A stretch of DNA of 64,000 nucleotides from an uncultured Ruminococcus sp. (lineage in GTDB: Bacteria > Bacillota > Clostridia > Oscillospirales > Ruminococcaceae): contig UQDR01000002.1 of NCBI GenBank assembly GCA_900539835.1, positions 1-64,000 on the forward strand, read 5' to 3'. Shown here in pieces: positions 52,832-61,148 of the stretch (positions are counted from its first letter, which is position 1; each line of letters begins with the position of its first letter). Position numbers and translations under genes: made by a program. The notes beneath the pieces are model-generated. The model saw only the letters and a program-made list of their open reading frames with translations, was not told where the DNA came from and made no database searches.

Positions 52832-52921
52832 TCATTTAGCCCTCTCTAATTTGCAGTTTTGACAATTATTTGCCTTATCAGAAAACTCTTTACCACACTC
52901 CGAACATTGTATTAATGCCAT
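52832..52921 (-). CDS. 29-residue zinc-ribbon mini-protein
   Basis: ATG 52921 to TGA 52832. The product is MALIQCSECGKEFSDKANNC and then QNCKLERAK: two CxxC pairs, a complete short zinc ribbon. RBS AAAGGTGA lies 8 nt upstream. In Clostridia the same module usually heads a larger membrane protein; here a stop follows at once, so it is either a free mini-protein or the intact front of a broken gene. Function unknown. Confidence 0.55.
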   Translation of the reverse strand: MALIQCSECGKEFSDKANNCQNCKLERAK

Positions 52922-53191
52922 TATAATTCACCTTTATCCTTCCAAGATTATTCTATATAAACTAAATTAAAAAAATTGTAATTACTGTATTTGTTAAAGT
53001 GTATTCCATAGTAATTAATAAGTAGAGAAATACGTTAAACCATATTAAATATAATTCCAATAATTTCATATATAAAAATAGACATAACTGTTTATTATGT
53101 GTTATGACTATAAAATAGATATTTGCTCGACGGCATAAAACTACCCGCCACCACAAAGTGATGACGGGCATTGCGCCGTCTGCGCTATGAC
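52922..53191. other. Intergenic before tRNA-Leu
   Basis: AT-rich except for a GC-rich patch at about 53145-53190 just 3' of the tRNA (CCCGCCACCACAAAGTGATG then ACGGG), which may fold as its terminator. No ORF supported. Confidence 0.4.
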
Positions 53192-53275
53192 TGGTGCGGG
53201 TGACAGGACTTGAACCTGCACGGGGGTGCCACCAGAACCTAAATCTGGCGCGTCTGCCAATTCCGCCACACCCGC
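53192..53275 (-). tRNA. tRNA-Leu (TAG)
   Basis: 84 nt with encoded CCA. Acceptor GCGGGTG/CACCCGC, anticodon stem CCAGA/TCTGG around TTTAGGT (anticodon TAG, codon CTA and relatives), a long variable arm as expected for Leu, and T-arm with GTTCAAG. Confidence 0.95.
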
Positions 53276-53374
53276 ATATATTAAATTTCCTCAAGCCAAT
53301 AAAATCATTATACCACATTAAAATTATTTTGTCAATATGTTTGAATCTATGTAAAGAATTTAAAAATAACTAAG

Positions 53375-53872
53375 CTATATCTTGTATTTTTGCAGCGGAC
53401 TGAACCAAAGCCTCTGTGCACAAATCCCCGTGAATATTCCCGTAATCACCGACGCTATTGTTAAAACAGGAAGAAGCGTAAGCACATGAGCATTCTCCAT
53501 TATAAAATAAGCAGCTATTATCTGCCCCAAGCTGTGAAATATCGCTCCAAAAATCGAAACAACCCAGATTTGCTTTCTGTCAAGCCGGTTTATTAATAAA
53601 CACATTATTATGTATGCCGCCGCCGCCCCGCAGACAGAAAATAAAAAACTGATAAATGTCCCGCAGAAAACAGCTCCCAAGGTTACTCTTATAATCACCA
53701 CACCGGCTCCAACCGTATATCCTCCGAATAAAATTGCCGCCAGCGTAACCACATTTGCAAGACCAAGCTTTATCCCCGGAATCCAAAAAGACGGAAGCTG
53801 TGCTTCAACAACAAATATAATAAGCGCCAATCCCGATAAAACTGCCGTCAATGTAAGCCTTTTCAACACCAT
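53375..53872 (-). CDS. Gx transporter family membrane protein
   Basis: 165 residues from ATG 53872 (RBS GAGG; a GTG three codons earlier is too close to it). Five or six helices with PSFWIPGIKLGLANVVTLAAI and GAVFCGTFISFLFSVCGA, signatures of the family once called heptaprenyl diphosphate synthase component I. Such proteins are ECF-S-like membrane components with unproven substrate. It is 13 nt after a NusG-II domain gene; this pair recurs in Clostridia, often near flavin or electron-transport genes. Confidence 0.85.
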   Translation of the reverse strand: MVLKRLTLTAVLSGLALIIFVVEAQLPSFWIPGIKLGLANVVTLAAILFGGYTVGAGVVIIRVTLGAVFCGTFISFLFSVCGAAAAYIIMCLLINRLDRKQIWVVSIFGAIFHSLGQIIAAYFIMENAHVLTLLPVLTIASVITGIFTGICAQRLWFSPLQKYKI

Positions 53873-53885
53873 TATCCGCACCGCC

Positions 53886-54254
53886 TCATGTTATTGCGTC
53901 AACTGTGCTATCCCCGTCCTCAATAATTATAGTCAGCCCGTGAGGTGCACATATTATTGATAATCCCGACGATGAAAGCTTTCCAAAATGAACACAGGTC
54001 TGATTCTCACAATCAGCCTCCTCAACCCAGATTTCACCGTTAAACCATGCTATTTTATTATATCCCCCATCAGTTTCTATAACCTCATATTCCGTCGTCT
54101 CAGGATATAAATTATCTATTCTTTTTATCTCTTTATCATTTAAATAAATAACTGCCGCTGTCGACGTTCCACCGGTAATTATAATGATCCATATAAGACA
54201 TAATATAATCACTCCGAAAAAAAATATAACCCATTTAATATTTGAGGACCTCAT
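53886..54254 (-). CDS. NusG domain II protein, membrane-anchored
   Basis: 122 residues from ATG 54254 (an ATG at 54266 directly abuts the RBS AAAGGA). One membrane helix (about 7-27) and an outer NusG-II-type beta domain (about 35-110) with the paired Cys motif ADCENQTCVHFG and IICAPHG. Despite the name it is not a transcription factor. Three Cys facing outward suggest redox or metal function. Co-transcribed with the Gx transporter gene. Confidence 0.85.
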   Translation of the reverse strand: MRSSNIKWVIFFFGVIILCLIWIIIITGGTSTAAVIYLNDKEIKRIDNLYPETTEYEVIETDGGYNKIAWFNGEIWVEEADCENQTCVHFGKLSSSGLSIICAPHGLTIIIEDGDSTVDAIT

Positions 54255-54648
54255 TTTCAGGAGCATTCCTTTCTGAAATAAAACGTTTGACCCATTTTCT
54301 ATATAAAAAGTATATCATATAAAAATTTTACGGTCAAGTTAATTATAACAATATGCTTTTTCATTAAAAGAATAGATGAATATTAATAAATAAAGACCGT
54401 TTTTTTAGAAAAATATTATTTTTTAGTGTTTTCCTATTGATTTTTTATATTATTTGTGGTAAAATAACACTAAATAGTTGTGGTGTAAGTTAATTATATC
54501 AGTACAAAAGCTTGTGCATATCGGCAAAAACAATGTCGATATCTTGTGTTTTTATTTTTAGAATATATTATCTTCTGACATCCTGATTTGTTTTGTCAGC
54601 CAGTTTAAATAATTCCGGCGTTCCATGCTGGATTAAGGAGTTGTTAAC
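54255..54648. other. Intergenic between NusG-II gene and murA
   Basis: Holds the murA promoter; the rest is AT-rich and, apart from a GGCAAAAACAATGTCGATAT-type patch, shows no structure that I can support. Confidence 0.45.
54437..54465 (+). promoter_or_regulatory. Promoter of murA
   Basis: TTGATT (54437-54442), 17 nt, TAAAAT (54460-54465). It leaves a leader of about 175 nt before the TTG start. Confidence 0.6.
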
Positions 54649-55935
54649 TTGGAAAAGTTTGTTATACACGGCGGAAAACCCTTAAAGGGAGAAGTCACTA
54701 TAAGCGGCGCAAAAAACGCTGCGGTTGCACTTGTCGCCGCTACAATTCTCTGCGATGAACCATGTGTTCTTGAAAATGTCCCTGAAATCAGTGATATAAC
54801 TATCTGTATGAAAATTTTACAGACTATGGGCGCTGATATTCAGCTTTTAAATAAAAATGTAGTGCGGTTTGATACAAGAGGAATCATCAACCCCCATGTA
54901 CCTTATGAAATGGCAAGATCAATGAGAGCTTCGTCATATTTTCTCGGTACTCTTTTGGGACGTTTTCATGATGCATATGTGGCAATGCCGGGCGGATGTG
55001 ATCTGGGCGACAGACCTATCGACCAGCATTTAAAGGCCTTTAGAAGCCTCGGCGCCGTGGACGAGCTTAAAAACGGTGAGGTCCATTGCTATGCCGATCA
55101 GCTTATAGGCTCTCAGATTTATTTTGATTTCAATACAGTCGGCGGTACAATTAATGCAATCCTTGCTTCCGTAAAAGCAAAGGGCAGAACTATTATTGAA
55201 AATGCCGCAAAAGAACCCCATATCGTCGACCTCGCTAACTTCCTCAATTCAATGGGGGCTGATATAAGAGGCGCAGGAACTGACGTTATCAAGATTAAGG
55301 GCGTTGATTATCTGAAAGGTATAACTTACCCTATCATTCCCGACCAGATTGAAGCGGGAACCTATATGGTCGCAGCTGCTGCAACAAAGGGTGACGTTCT
55401 TGTTAAAAATGTTATTCCTAAGCATCTTGAGTCAATTACCGCAAAGCTTCGTAAAATCGGAGTTACGGTTGAAGAAAACGACGAAAGCGTAAGAGTAAGC
55501 GTAGACGGCGCTCTTACAAAGACTTCAATTAAAACTATGCCCCATCCGGGCTTCCCTACAGATATGCAGCCACAGTTCTCTACTCTCCTTACCCTTGCCG
55601 AGGGTACAAGCATAGTAACAGACGATATATTTGATAATCGTTTCAGATATGTGGCTGAACTAAGAAGAATGGGCGCAGATATTTCCGTTGACGGAAAGGT
55701 CGCAGTTATCGAAGGCGTGGGTAAGCTTAACGGCGCACCCGTCGTTGCAACTGACCTGAGAGCTGGTGCCGCTATGGTTATCGCAGGCCTCGCCGCGGAG
55801 GGTATTACTGAGGTGTCAGATATTCACTATATCGAGCGTGGATATGAGTGTATTGAGAAAAAGCTTCAAATGCTCGGTGCCGATATTAAACGAGTAACAG
55901 TAACAGAAGTCGGATCCGTTCAAATGAGCGGCTAA
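54649..55935 (+). CDS. murA: UDP-N-acetylglucosamine 1-carboxyvinyltransferase
   Basis: 428 residues with TTG start 9 nt after TAAGGAG. The enzyme adds enolpyruvate to UDP-GlcNAc, the first step of peptidoglycan precursor synthesis. Visible: SGAKNAAVALVAATIL, RSMRASSYFLGTLLGR, and the loop PGGCDLGDRPIDQH with Cys117, the residue that reacts with fosfomycin. Length and repeats of the inside-out barrel are normal. Ends at a terminator and is followed by a HAD phosphatase gene. Confidence 0.96.
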   Translation: MEKFVIHGGKPLKGEVTISGAKNAAVALVAATILCDEPCVLENVPEISDITICMKILQTMGADIQLLNKNVVRFDTRGIINPHVPYEMARSMRASSYFLGTLLGRFHDAYVAMPGGCDLGDRPIDQHLKAFRSLGAVDELKNGEVHCYADQLIGSQIYFDFNTVGGTINAILASVKAKGRTIIENAAKEPHIVDLANFLNSMGADIRGAGTDVIKIKGVDYLKGITYPIIPDQIEAGTYMVAAAATKGDVLVKNVIPKHLESITAKLRKIGVTVEENDESVRVSVDGALTKTSIKTMPHPGFPTDMQPQFSTLLTLAEGTSIVTDDIFDNRFRYVAELRRMGADISVDGKVAVIEGVGKLNGAPVVATDLRAGAAMVIAGLAAEGITEVSDIHYIERGYECIEKKLQMLGADIKRVTVTEVGSVQMSG

Positions 55936-55958
55936 GACCGTTTGAATTGATAATAACA

Positions 55959-55990
55959 GGGTCGATGATTGACATCGGCCCGATTTTTGT
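55959..55990 (+). terminator. Terminator of murA
   Basis: GGGTCGATG (55959-55967) / CATCGGCCC (55973-55981) with one G-U pair, then GATTTTTGTG. Confidence 0.75.
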
Positions 55991-56021
55991 GTAAACTTCT
56001 AATGTTTTTGTGGAGAAAGCA

Positions 56022-56849
56022 ATGAATTTATTTATATCAGACTTAGACGGCACACTTTTAAATAAAAATGCTCAGCTAACCGATTATTCCCGCAGAACTA
56101 TTAATCTGCTTGTGGAAAAGGGCATGAGCTTCACTGCCGCAACAGCAAGAACCTATGCAACAGTCAGCAAGATTCTCAGCGGGCTGAATGTAAATGCACC
56201 GATAATTCTTATGAACGGCGCTCTTATCCGTGATTTGCAAAAAAATGAATATGTTTACTCTGCAATCATTGAAAAAGATATATCTGAAAATATAATAGCA
56301 TTAATGCATAAACTCAATGTTTATGGCTTTATGTATACTATTGAAAAAGGTGATATGATTCCCTATTTTGAAAAAATAGCAACACCTGAAATGAAAGCGT
56401 TTTATGATGAACGAAAAAATAAATATTATAAAAGGTTTATCCAAACTGACGACTTCAGGCTGACAAATAATAATGTTCTCTATTTTTCGATGATAAACAC
56501 AAAAGAAAAGCTTGAACCTCTCTATAATAAAATTAAAAACAATGATAAAATAAAGCTTGCTTTCTATCGTGATGTTTATTCAGAAGATTTGTGGTATCTT
56601 GAAATATTTTCACCAAATGCTTCAAAAGAAAATGCAGTAAACTTTCTGAGAAATGAATACGGATATGATAAAATTATTTGCTTCGGCGACAACCTTAATG
56701 ATATCTCGCTTTTTAATGCAAGCGATAAAAAATATGCTGTGGAAAACGCAGCGCCCGAACTGAAAAAGCTTGCAGACAGAATCATAGATTCTAATGAAAG
56801 CGACGGAGTTGCAAGATTTTTAAAAGATAACTACGGAAAGGATTTTTAA
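56022..56849 (+). CDS. Cof-type HAD-IIB hydrolase
   Basis: 275 residues from ATG 56022; RBS GGAG at 56011 overlaps an in-frame GTG at 56010, which is therefore rejected. HAD motif I is FISDLDGTLL (nucleophile Asp near residue 6), motif II TAATARTYAT, and motif IV ICFGDNLNDISLF. The large C2 cap marks sugar-phosphate or cofactor phosphatases. Substrate unknown. It forms a close group with the MBL and rlmH genes (gaps of 1 nt or overlap). Confidence 0.88.
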   Translation: MNLFISDLDGTLLNKNAQLTDYSRRTINLLVEKGMSFTAATARTYATVSKILSGLNVNAPIILMNGALIRDLQKNEYVYSAIIEKDISENIIALMHKLNVYGFMYTIEKGDMIPYFEKIATPEMKAFYDERKNKYYKRFIQTDDFRLTNNNVLYFSMINTKEKLEPLYNKIKNNDKIKLAFYRDVYSEDLWYLEIFSPNASKENAVNFLRNEYGYDKIICFGDNLNDISLFNASDKKYAVENAAPELKKLADRIIDSNESDGVARFLKDNYGKDF

Positions 56850-56850
56850 T

Positions 56851-57633
56851 ATGGCAAGAATATATCCTTTGTTTTCATCAAGCAAAGGTAACGCAACATT
56901 TGTCGGTACGCAAAACGGCGGAATATTAATAGACGCAGGAGTTTCCTGTAAACGGCTGTGCTCCTCTCTTGACAGCAACGGAATATCTCCCGAAGTCATT
57001 CAGGGAATTTTTATTACCCATACTCACTCTGACCACATTTCAGGACTAAAAGTGTTCACCAAAAAATATAACATCCCCGTCTATGCACAGCAAATTAATT
57101 TAAATGAGCTTTCCGCTAAAGATAAAGTGGATTCTAAATGCAGCTTAAATCCCGTAGATTTTTCTGACATATGTGTCGGAGATTTTAAGGTGCATAGCTT
57201 TAAAACCCCTCATGATACAGCCGCAAGCTGTGGTTATCGAATTGAAACACCCGACGGAAAAAACCTTGTAATTTGTACCGACTTGGGTCATGTCACAGCT
57301 GAAATAGATGAAAACCTGAGCGGTGCAGATCTTGTACTTTTAGAATCAAATTATGATATAAATATGCTTAAAAACGGAAGCTATCCATTTGACTTAAAAA
57401 AGAGGATTTCTTCTAATCACGGTCACCTTTCCAATAACGACTGCGGCTGTGAGTTGATCAGGCTCTTGAAAAGAGGTACATATAAATTCATTTTAGGACA
57501 TCTGAGCCAGGAGAATAATACACCGCAAATTGCCCATAATTCAGCCGTTTCTGCCTTGTCAGAATATGCGTCAGCAAAAGACTATATGCTCATGACCGCA
57601 AGACCGGAGGGCGGAACGGCGGTGTCATTTTGA
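56851..57633 (+). CDS. MBL-fold hydrolase, YycJ/WalJ-like
   Basis: 260 residues. The metal motif FITHTHSDHISGLKVF (HxHxDH) and later His and Asp ligands (TPHDTAASCGY, VICTDLGHVT, LESNYDINML, SSNHGHLSN) match the YycJ/WalJ subgroup, a nuclease-like protein coupled to cell division and mismatch repair in Bacillus. In Bacillus, walJ is followed by htrA and rlmH; here rlmH follows directly, so the old neighbourhood is kept. Confidence 0.9.
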   Translation: MARIYPLFSSSKGNATFVGTQNGGILIDAGVSCKRLCSSLDSNGISPEVIQGIFITHTHSDHISGLKVFTKKYNIPVYAQQINLNELSAKDKVDSKCSLNPVDFSDICVGDFKVHSFKTPHDTAASCGYRIETPDGKNLVICTDLGHVTAEIDENLSGADLVLLESNYDINMLKNGSYPFDLKKRISSNHGHLSNNDCGCELIRLLKRGTYKFILGHLSQENNTPQIAHNSAVSALSEYASAKDYMLMTARPEGGTAVSF

Positions 57634-58115
57634 TAAAAATAAATTTAATTACCGTGGGAAAGCTGAAAGAAAAATATTGGCGTGACGCCTGTGCAGAATA
57701 TTCAAAAAGACTTTCATCATTCTGTAAGCTTAAAATCGTGGAGCTTTCAGAATCAAGGCTCTCTGATAATCCGTCACAGAAAGAAATATTTTATGCGCTG
57801 AACAGCGAAGCAAAAGCCATGCGCCCTTACTGTGATAAAAAATCTGCCGTAAATATAGCAATGTGTATTGAAGGGAACCAGCTTCCCAGTGTGGAACTAT
57901 CCAAAAAGTTAGACAGTTATGCACTTCAGGGATACGATACAATTAATTTTATTATCGGCTCTTCTTTCGGCATCGCTGACGAGATCAAAAAAACTTGTCA
58001 CTTGAGGCTTTCCATGTCGGAGATGACATTCCCTCACCAGCTTGCAAGAGTAATGCTCCTTGAACAAATCTATCGCTGTTTCCAAATTCAAAAAAATACA
58101 AAATACCATAAATAG
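57630..58115 (+). CDS. rlmH: 23S rRNA (pseudouridine-1915-N3)-methyltransferase
   Basis: 161 residues, TTG start overlapping the upstream stop by 4 nt. A SPOUT enzyme that methylates pseudouridine 1915 in helix 69. Typical parts: INLITVGKLKEKYWRDACAEYSKRL at the N-terminus, FIIGSSFGIADEI (knot loop), RLSMSEMTFPHQLARVMLLEQIYR and the closing YHK. In E. coli numbering the protein is 155 residues, so this is complete. Confidence 0.96.
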   Translation: MIKINLITVGKLKEKYWRDACAEYSKRLSSFCKLKIVELSESRLSDNPSQKEIFYALNSEAKAMRPYCDKKSAVNIAMCIEGNQLPSVELSKKLDSYALQGYDTINFIIGSSFGIADEIKKTCHLRLSMSEMTFPHQLARVMLLEQIYRCFQIQKNTKYHK

Positions 58116-58117
58116 CA

Positions 58118-58352
58118 GATGCATATCACCTGCACCCAATCGTGATATTATATTGTTAGAAATCATGGTTTTGACCTCGCTGTGATATGACAGCAAAATT
58201 AAAATCTAACTTTCTACTGAAGTTGTTGCCTTAGGTAGGGGACGGCGTCCTCGAAGTCCCGAAATAAAAAAACAGCAATTTTAATACATAACCTTTAAAA
58301 GGCTTGACCTAAACTTTTAATATCATGCTTTTTATAGTTTATCAACAAACTA
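58118..58352 (+). repeat. Repeat-derived intergenic block (families C and D)
   Basis: 58118-58262 resembles 9870-10000: TGCATATCAC, then TTTTGACCTCGCTGTGATAT, then GTAGGGGACGGCGTCCTCGA and AGTCCCG. 58299-58352 resembles 17370-17424 (CCTTTAAAAGG stem, then AAACTTTTAATAT...TTTATAGTTTATCAA). No ORF. Confidence 0.6.
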
Positions 58353-58384
58353 AAATCGGCTTATCTCAGCCGATTTTTTTATTT
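58351..58384. terminator. Terminator between rlmH operon and UDG gene
   Basis: AAAATCGGC (58352-58360) / GCCGATTTT (58369-58377), then TTTTTTATTTTT. Confidence 0.85.
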
Positions 58385-58978
58385 TTCCAAGCCCAGCACC
58401 TTATGAACAACCTCTTCAATCTCCCTGACCCTTACGGATATAAACTTCAGATTATCCTTAAACCACTTGATATTCAAGGGCGACGGATGCGGAAGAACAT
58501 ATGCAGGCTTCCCGTTTATTTTATTATCCTTAAAAACCAATTCCGCAAAATCCTGCTTTGGAAAAAAGAAATCTGCCGCTTTTCTTCCGATGAGAATAAA
58601 AATTTTGTTGTCAACCGCTTCAATTTCACTCATAAGCCATTTCCTTGCACAATATATCGGCGGACTTTTGTCACCGCCGTTTTTGGATTTTCCCGGATAG
58701 CAATGGGCAATAGATGTAAAATAAAAATTGTCCGTATTATAAAAATCGGCTTCCGAAATATGATACCATTCATCACGAAGCTTTCGTCCGCTCGAGTCAT
58801 TAAAAGGCATTAAAGTATCATGCACATTCAGTGACGGTGCCTGACTTATCTGTATAATCTTTGAATTTGCACAGCCAAGTACAATAGGGTGCGGCTCAAA
58901 ACCAAATTTGTCCCGACAATCCCTGCATTGCAGTATTTCTGATTTCAGTTGTTCAAATGATTCGTTCTGTATTCTCAA
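58379..58978 (-). CDS. Uracil-DNA glycosylase superfamily protein
   Basis: 199 residues. The fold marks are motif A in variant form (IQISQAPSLNVHDTLMPFND), FTSIAHCYPGK, ILIGRKAADFF and the closing HPSPLN motif with the catalytic-loop His. Cys in CRDC, HCYPGK and YCARKW are spaced like the [4Fe-4S] ligands of family 4/5 enzymes. The usual GEAPG of family 4 is SQAPS here, so substrate range could differ. It heads a minus-strand group whose 5' side carries a family A repeat. Confidence 0.85.
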   Translation of the reverse strand: MRIQNESFEQLKSEILQCRDCRDKFGFEPHPIVLGCANSKIIQISQAPSLNVHDTLMPFNDSSGRKLRDEWYHISEADFYNTDNFYFTSIAHCYPGKSKNGGDKSPPIYCARKWLMSEIEAVDNKIFILIGRKAADFFFPKQDFAELVFKDNKINGKPAYVLPHPSPLNIKWFKDNLKFISVRVREIEEVVHKVLGLEK

Positions 58979-58994
58979 TTCAGTTTACCTCGTT

Positions 58995-59117
58995 CAAATA
59001 AGGACTTGCCCGTTTTCAACGTGGCAAGGTCAGCTTCAGCTGACGGAGCTGTTGCAAGATGCAACAGCCACATAATGTCTCCCACCGCCTATAGAGATGG
59101 GGGACATCTTGCTTAAG
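58995..59117 (+). repeat. Dispersed palindromic repeat, family A, copy 4
   Basis: Begins AAATAAGGACTTGCCCGTTT then TCAACGTGGCAAGG, has stems GTCAGCTTCAGCTGAC and GCTGTTGCAAGATGCAACAG-C, then the CCCACCGCCTATAGAGATGGGGG stem, and ends GACATCTTGCTTAAGTTATAAA. As in copy 3, its TTATAA end gives the Leu codon and stop of the upstream gene, here the methyltransferase. It starts 17 nt from the UDG start codon. Confidence 0.8.
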
Positions 59118-59837
59118 TTATAAACTCTTTCTTAGAATTACATGGTTAAAGAAAGCCACGTCACGAAATTGTGCAACAGCTGATGCTTTCAATTCCAGTT
59201 CTAACATTTTATCCATCCAGTCAGGTGCAGTCTTTACATCATTGTTTTGAAGTGCATAAAAGGTTCTCACTCCGAAACATTTATCAATATAAAGCTTACC
59301 TTTTGAATAGTTTGCGAGATCTTCATTATCATAAGTGCTTATCGTGCCAAAATTATTTGATTTTACGTTTTCGCCGTCAAGCAAAGCCAACGCTTCGTCA
59401 ATCTTATATTCAAACACAGCCTTTTGCATAACCTTACCCAACCTATTGTGTTTAACGACAGATAATATTCCATTAGGCTTTAGCAACCTTGCAAACTCAT
59501 ATATGATTTCCACCCTGTTATTTACATATTCTAAAACGTTGTGACATATTATTATGTCATATTTATTACTCGGTTCTCTTTTAATCCAATCATAGCCACC
59601 TCTGATTTGTTTATACTGATTATTGCTAAAACGACTTTTAATCATTTCCTCATCAGGTTCCACTGCGGTAACATTATTATTTTCAGCAAGATGACTCGCA
59701 GTAACACCAAAACCACTCCCAAAATCCAATATCTCTTTGTCACTTGGTTCTTCAAGCTGTTTCCAAACAATCTCATAAAACAGCTTACCCCAAGGTGCAT
59801 TGACATAATCCAAATAGGAATTTAAGTTTTCCGCCAT
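59118..59837 (-). CDS. Class I SAM-dependent methyltransferase
   Basis: 239 residues. Motif I is EILDFGSGFGVTASHLAENN (about 34-53); VTAVEPDEEMI and YDIIICHNVLEYVNNR fit motifs II and post-II of Rossmann methyltransferases acting on small molecules. Its start overlaps the stop of the purine nucleoside phosphorylase gene by 1 nt, with RBS GGAGGAGA in that gene, so the two are coupled. Substrate unknown. The last codon and stop lie in a family A repeat end. Confidence 0.88.
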   Translation of the reverse strand: MAENLNSYLDYVNAPWGKLFYEIVWKQLEEPSDKEILDFGSGFGVTASHLAENNNVTAVEPDEEMIKSRFSNNQYKQIRGGYDWIKREPSNKYDIIICHNVLEYVNNRVEIIYEFARLLKPNGILSVVKHNRLGKVMQKAVFEYKIDEALALLDGENVKSNNFGTISTYDNEDLANYSKGKLYIDKCFGVRTFYALQNNDVKTAPDWMDKMLELELKASAVAQFRDVAFFNHVILRKSL

Positions 59838-60685
59838 TATATCTCCTCCGTATTGATGTAATCGGATATATTCTCAATGCTCTCAGTAATAAGAGCCTTA
59901 AATTTCGGAGCAGCCTTGTCCGCCATTTCCTGTACCTCTGCATGGGTAAGCGGATTATCCGTCATTCCGCAGGCAAGGTTTGCTATACAAGAAATTCCGC
60001 ATACCTTCATTCCTGCATGATTAGCGGCAATAGCCTCCACAGCAGTTGACATTCCAACAGCGTCAGCACCGAATTTACGCAGCATTCTTATTTCCGCAGG
60101 AGATTCAAAGGACGGTCCAGTAAGCTGAAGATATACTCCCTCCTGAAGCTTTATATCAAGCTCCTTTGCGGAAGACTTTATGATCTCACGGAGCTTTTTG
60201 CTGTATATTTCGCTCATGTCAGGAAAACGTGTACCTATTTCATCAAGATTTTCTCCAATAAGCGGATTGGGTACAAAATTGGAAATATGATCAGTTATAA
60301 GCATGAAATCCCCTGCTGTGAAATCAGCGTTTATTCCGCCTGATGCATTTGTGAGAAACAATACCTTTGCACCCATCATTGCCATAAGTCTTTCAGGAAG
60401 CACAACATCAGTCATTGGATATCCCTCATAATAATGCACTCTTCCCTGCATTATAACCACAGGAACACCGTTTACATATCCGAATACAAAGCGGCCCTTA
60501 TGCCCCTCTACAGTAGACTTAGGAAAACCTTCTATATCAGCGTAATCCAAAGTGGAATGGATATCTACCGCTGTTTCTGCATAATCTCCAAGACCCGAAC
60601 CCAGAACAAGAGCTATTTCAGGTTTAAAATTGATTTTTGATTTTAAACTTTCATAACATTTTATAAGCTTTTCATATGGAGTCAT
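59837..60685 (-). CDS. Purine-nucleoside phosphorylase (trimeric type)
   Basis: 282 residues from ATG 60685 (RBS GAGGAAG; an in-frame codon at 60739 lies in repeat DNA). It cleaves inosine and guanosine with phosphate. Motifs of the PNP class I / PunA family: IALVLGSGLGDYAE, VEGHKGRFVFGYVNGVPVVIMQGRVHYYEGY (phosphate site), LFLTNASGGINADFTAGDFMLITDH, GPSFESPAEIRMLRKFGADAVGMST. Likely in purine salvage. Confidence 0.94.
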   Translation of the reverse strand: MTPYEKLIKCYESLKSKINFKPEIALVLGSGLGDYAETAVDIHSTLDYADIEGFPKSTVEGHKGRFVFGYVNGVPVVIMQGRVHYYEGYPMTDVVLPERLMAMMGAKVLFLTNASGGINADFTAGDFMLITDHISNFVPNPLIGENLDEIGTRFPDMSEIYSKKLREIIKSSAKELDIKLQEGVYLQLTGPSFESPAEIRMLRKFGADAVGMSTAVEAIAANHAGMKVCGISCIANLACGMTDNPLTHAEVQEMADKAAPKFKALITESIENISDYINTEEI

Positions 60686-60706
60686 ATCTATTCTTCCTCT
60701 CAAATT

Positions 60707-60863
60707 TATTATATACTTAGGCAGATGCCCCGCCGTCACACCGATCCTTTCAGATAGGTGTGACGGCTGTAACCATTATGTTTTTAGCAGAAGTACAATC
60801 TTTCACTAAAAACATCAGCTGAAGCTGACCTTGCTGCGTTGAAAATGGGGAATCTCTTATTTA
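60707..60863 (-). repeat. Dispersed palindromic repeat, family A, copy 5
   Basis: Ends match copies 3 and 4: TTATATACTTAGGCAGATGC at one side and, read on the minus strand, AATAAGAGATTCCCCATTTTC then AACGCAGCAAGGTCAGC at the other. Between them an 11-bp GCCGTCACACC / GGTGTGACGGC stem (60734-60765) and GTTTTTAG / CTAAAAAC arms. Orientation relative to the neighbouring gene is opposite to copies 3 and 4. Confidence 0.7.
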
Positions 60864-61148
60864 AAATTGTACTTCAAAACTCTGTCTAAGTCAAGACAAA
60901 AGCTATGCTCATGGTCAAATTAAACAAATATTCTAACTGTTTTCTATTATTATTACGAAAACCTTTTAGTTCAAATGTAAAAAATATATGAACTCGTGAT
61001 TTTTTATCATTTAATTAGAAAATAGGGGTTGCAAATTTGTTAATTTTATGTTTTAATATACTTAAAGAAAGTTTCCTTAAAGAAGCTTTTATGCTCTTGA
61101 GTAATTTCTTTAAATTAGAATAATATCATACGAAAGGCGGAATTTAAA
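60864..61148. other. Leader region of the mannan operon
   Basis: AT-rich. A -10 TATACT (61057-61062) lacks a good -35 at 17 nt (nearest TTGTTA is 14 nt away), so initiation may need an activator. A 22-nt dyad (AAAGTTTCCTTAAAGAAGCT then TT, 61068-61089, 18 of 22 positions symmetric) lies just downstream and could be an operator. RBS GAAAGGCGG precedes 61149. Confidence 0.45.
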
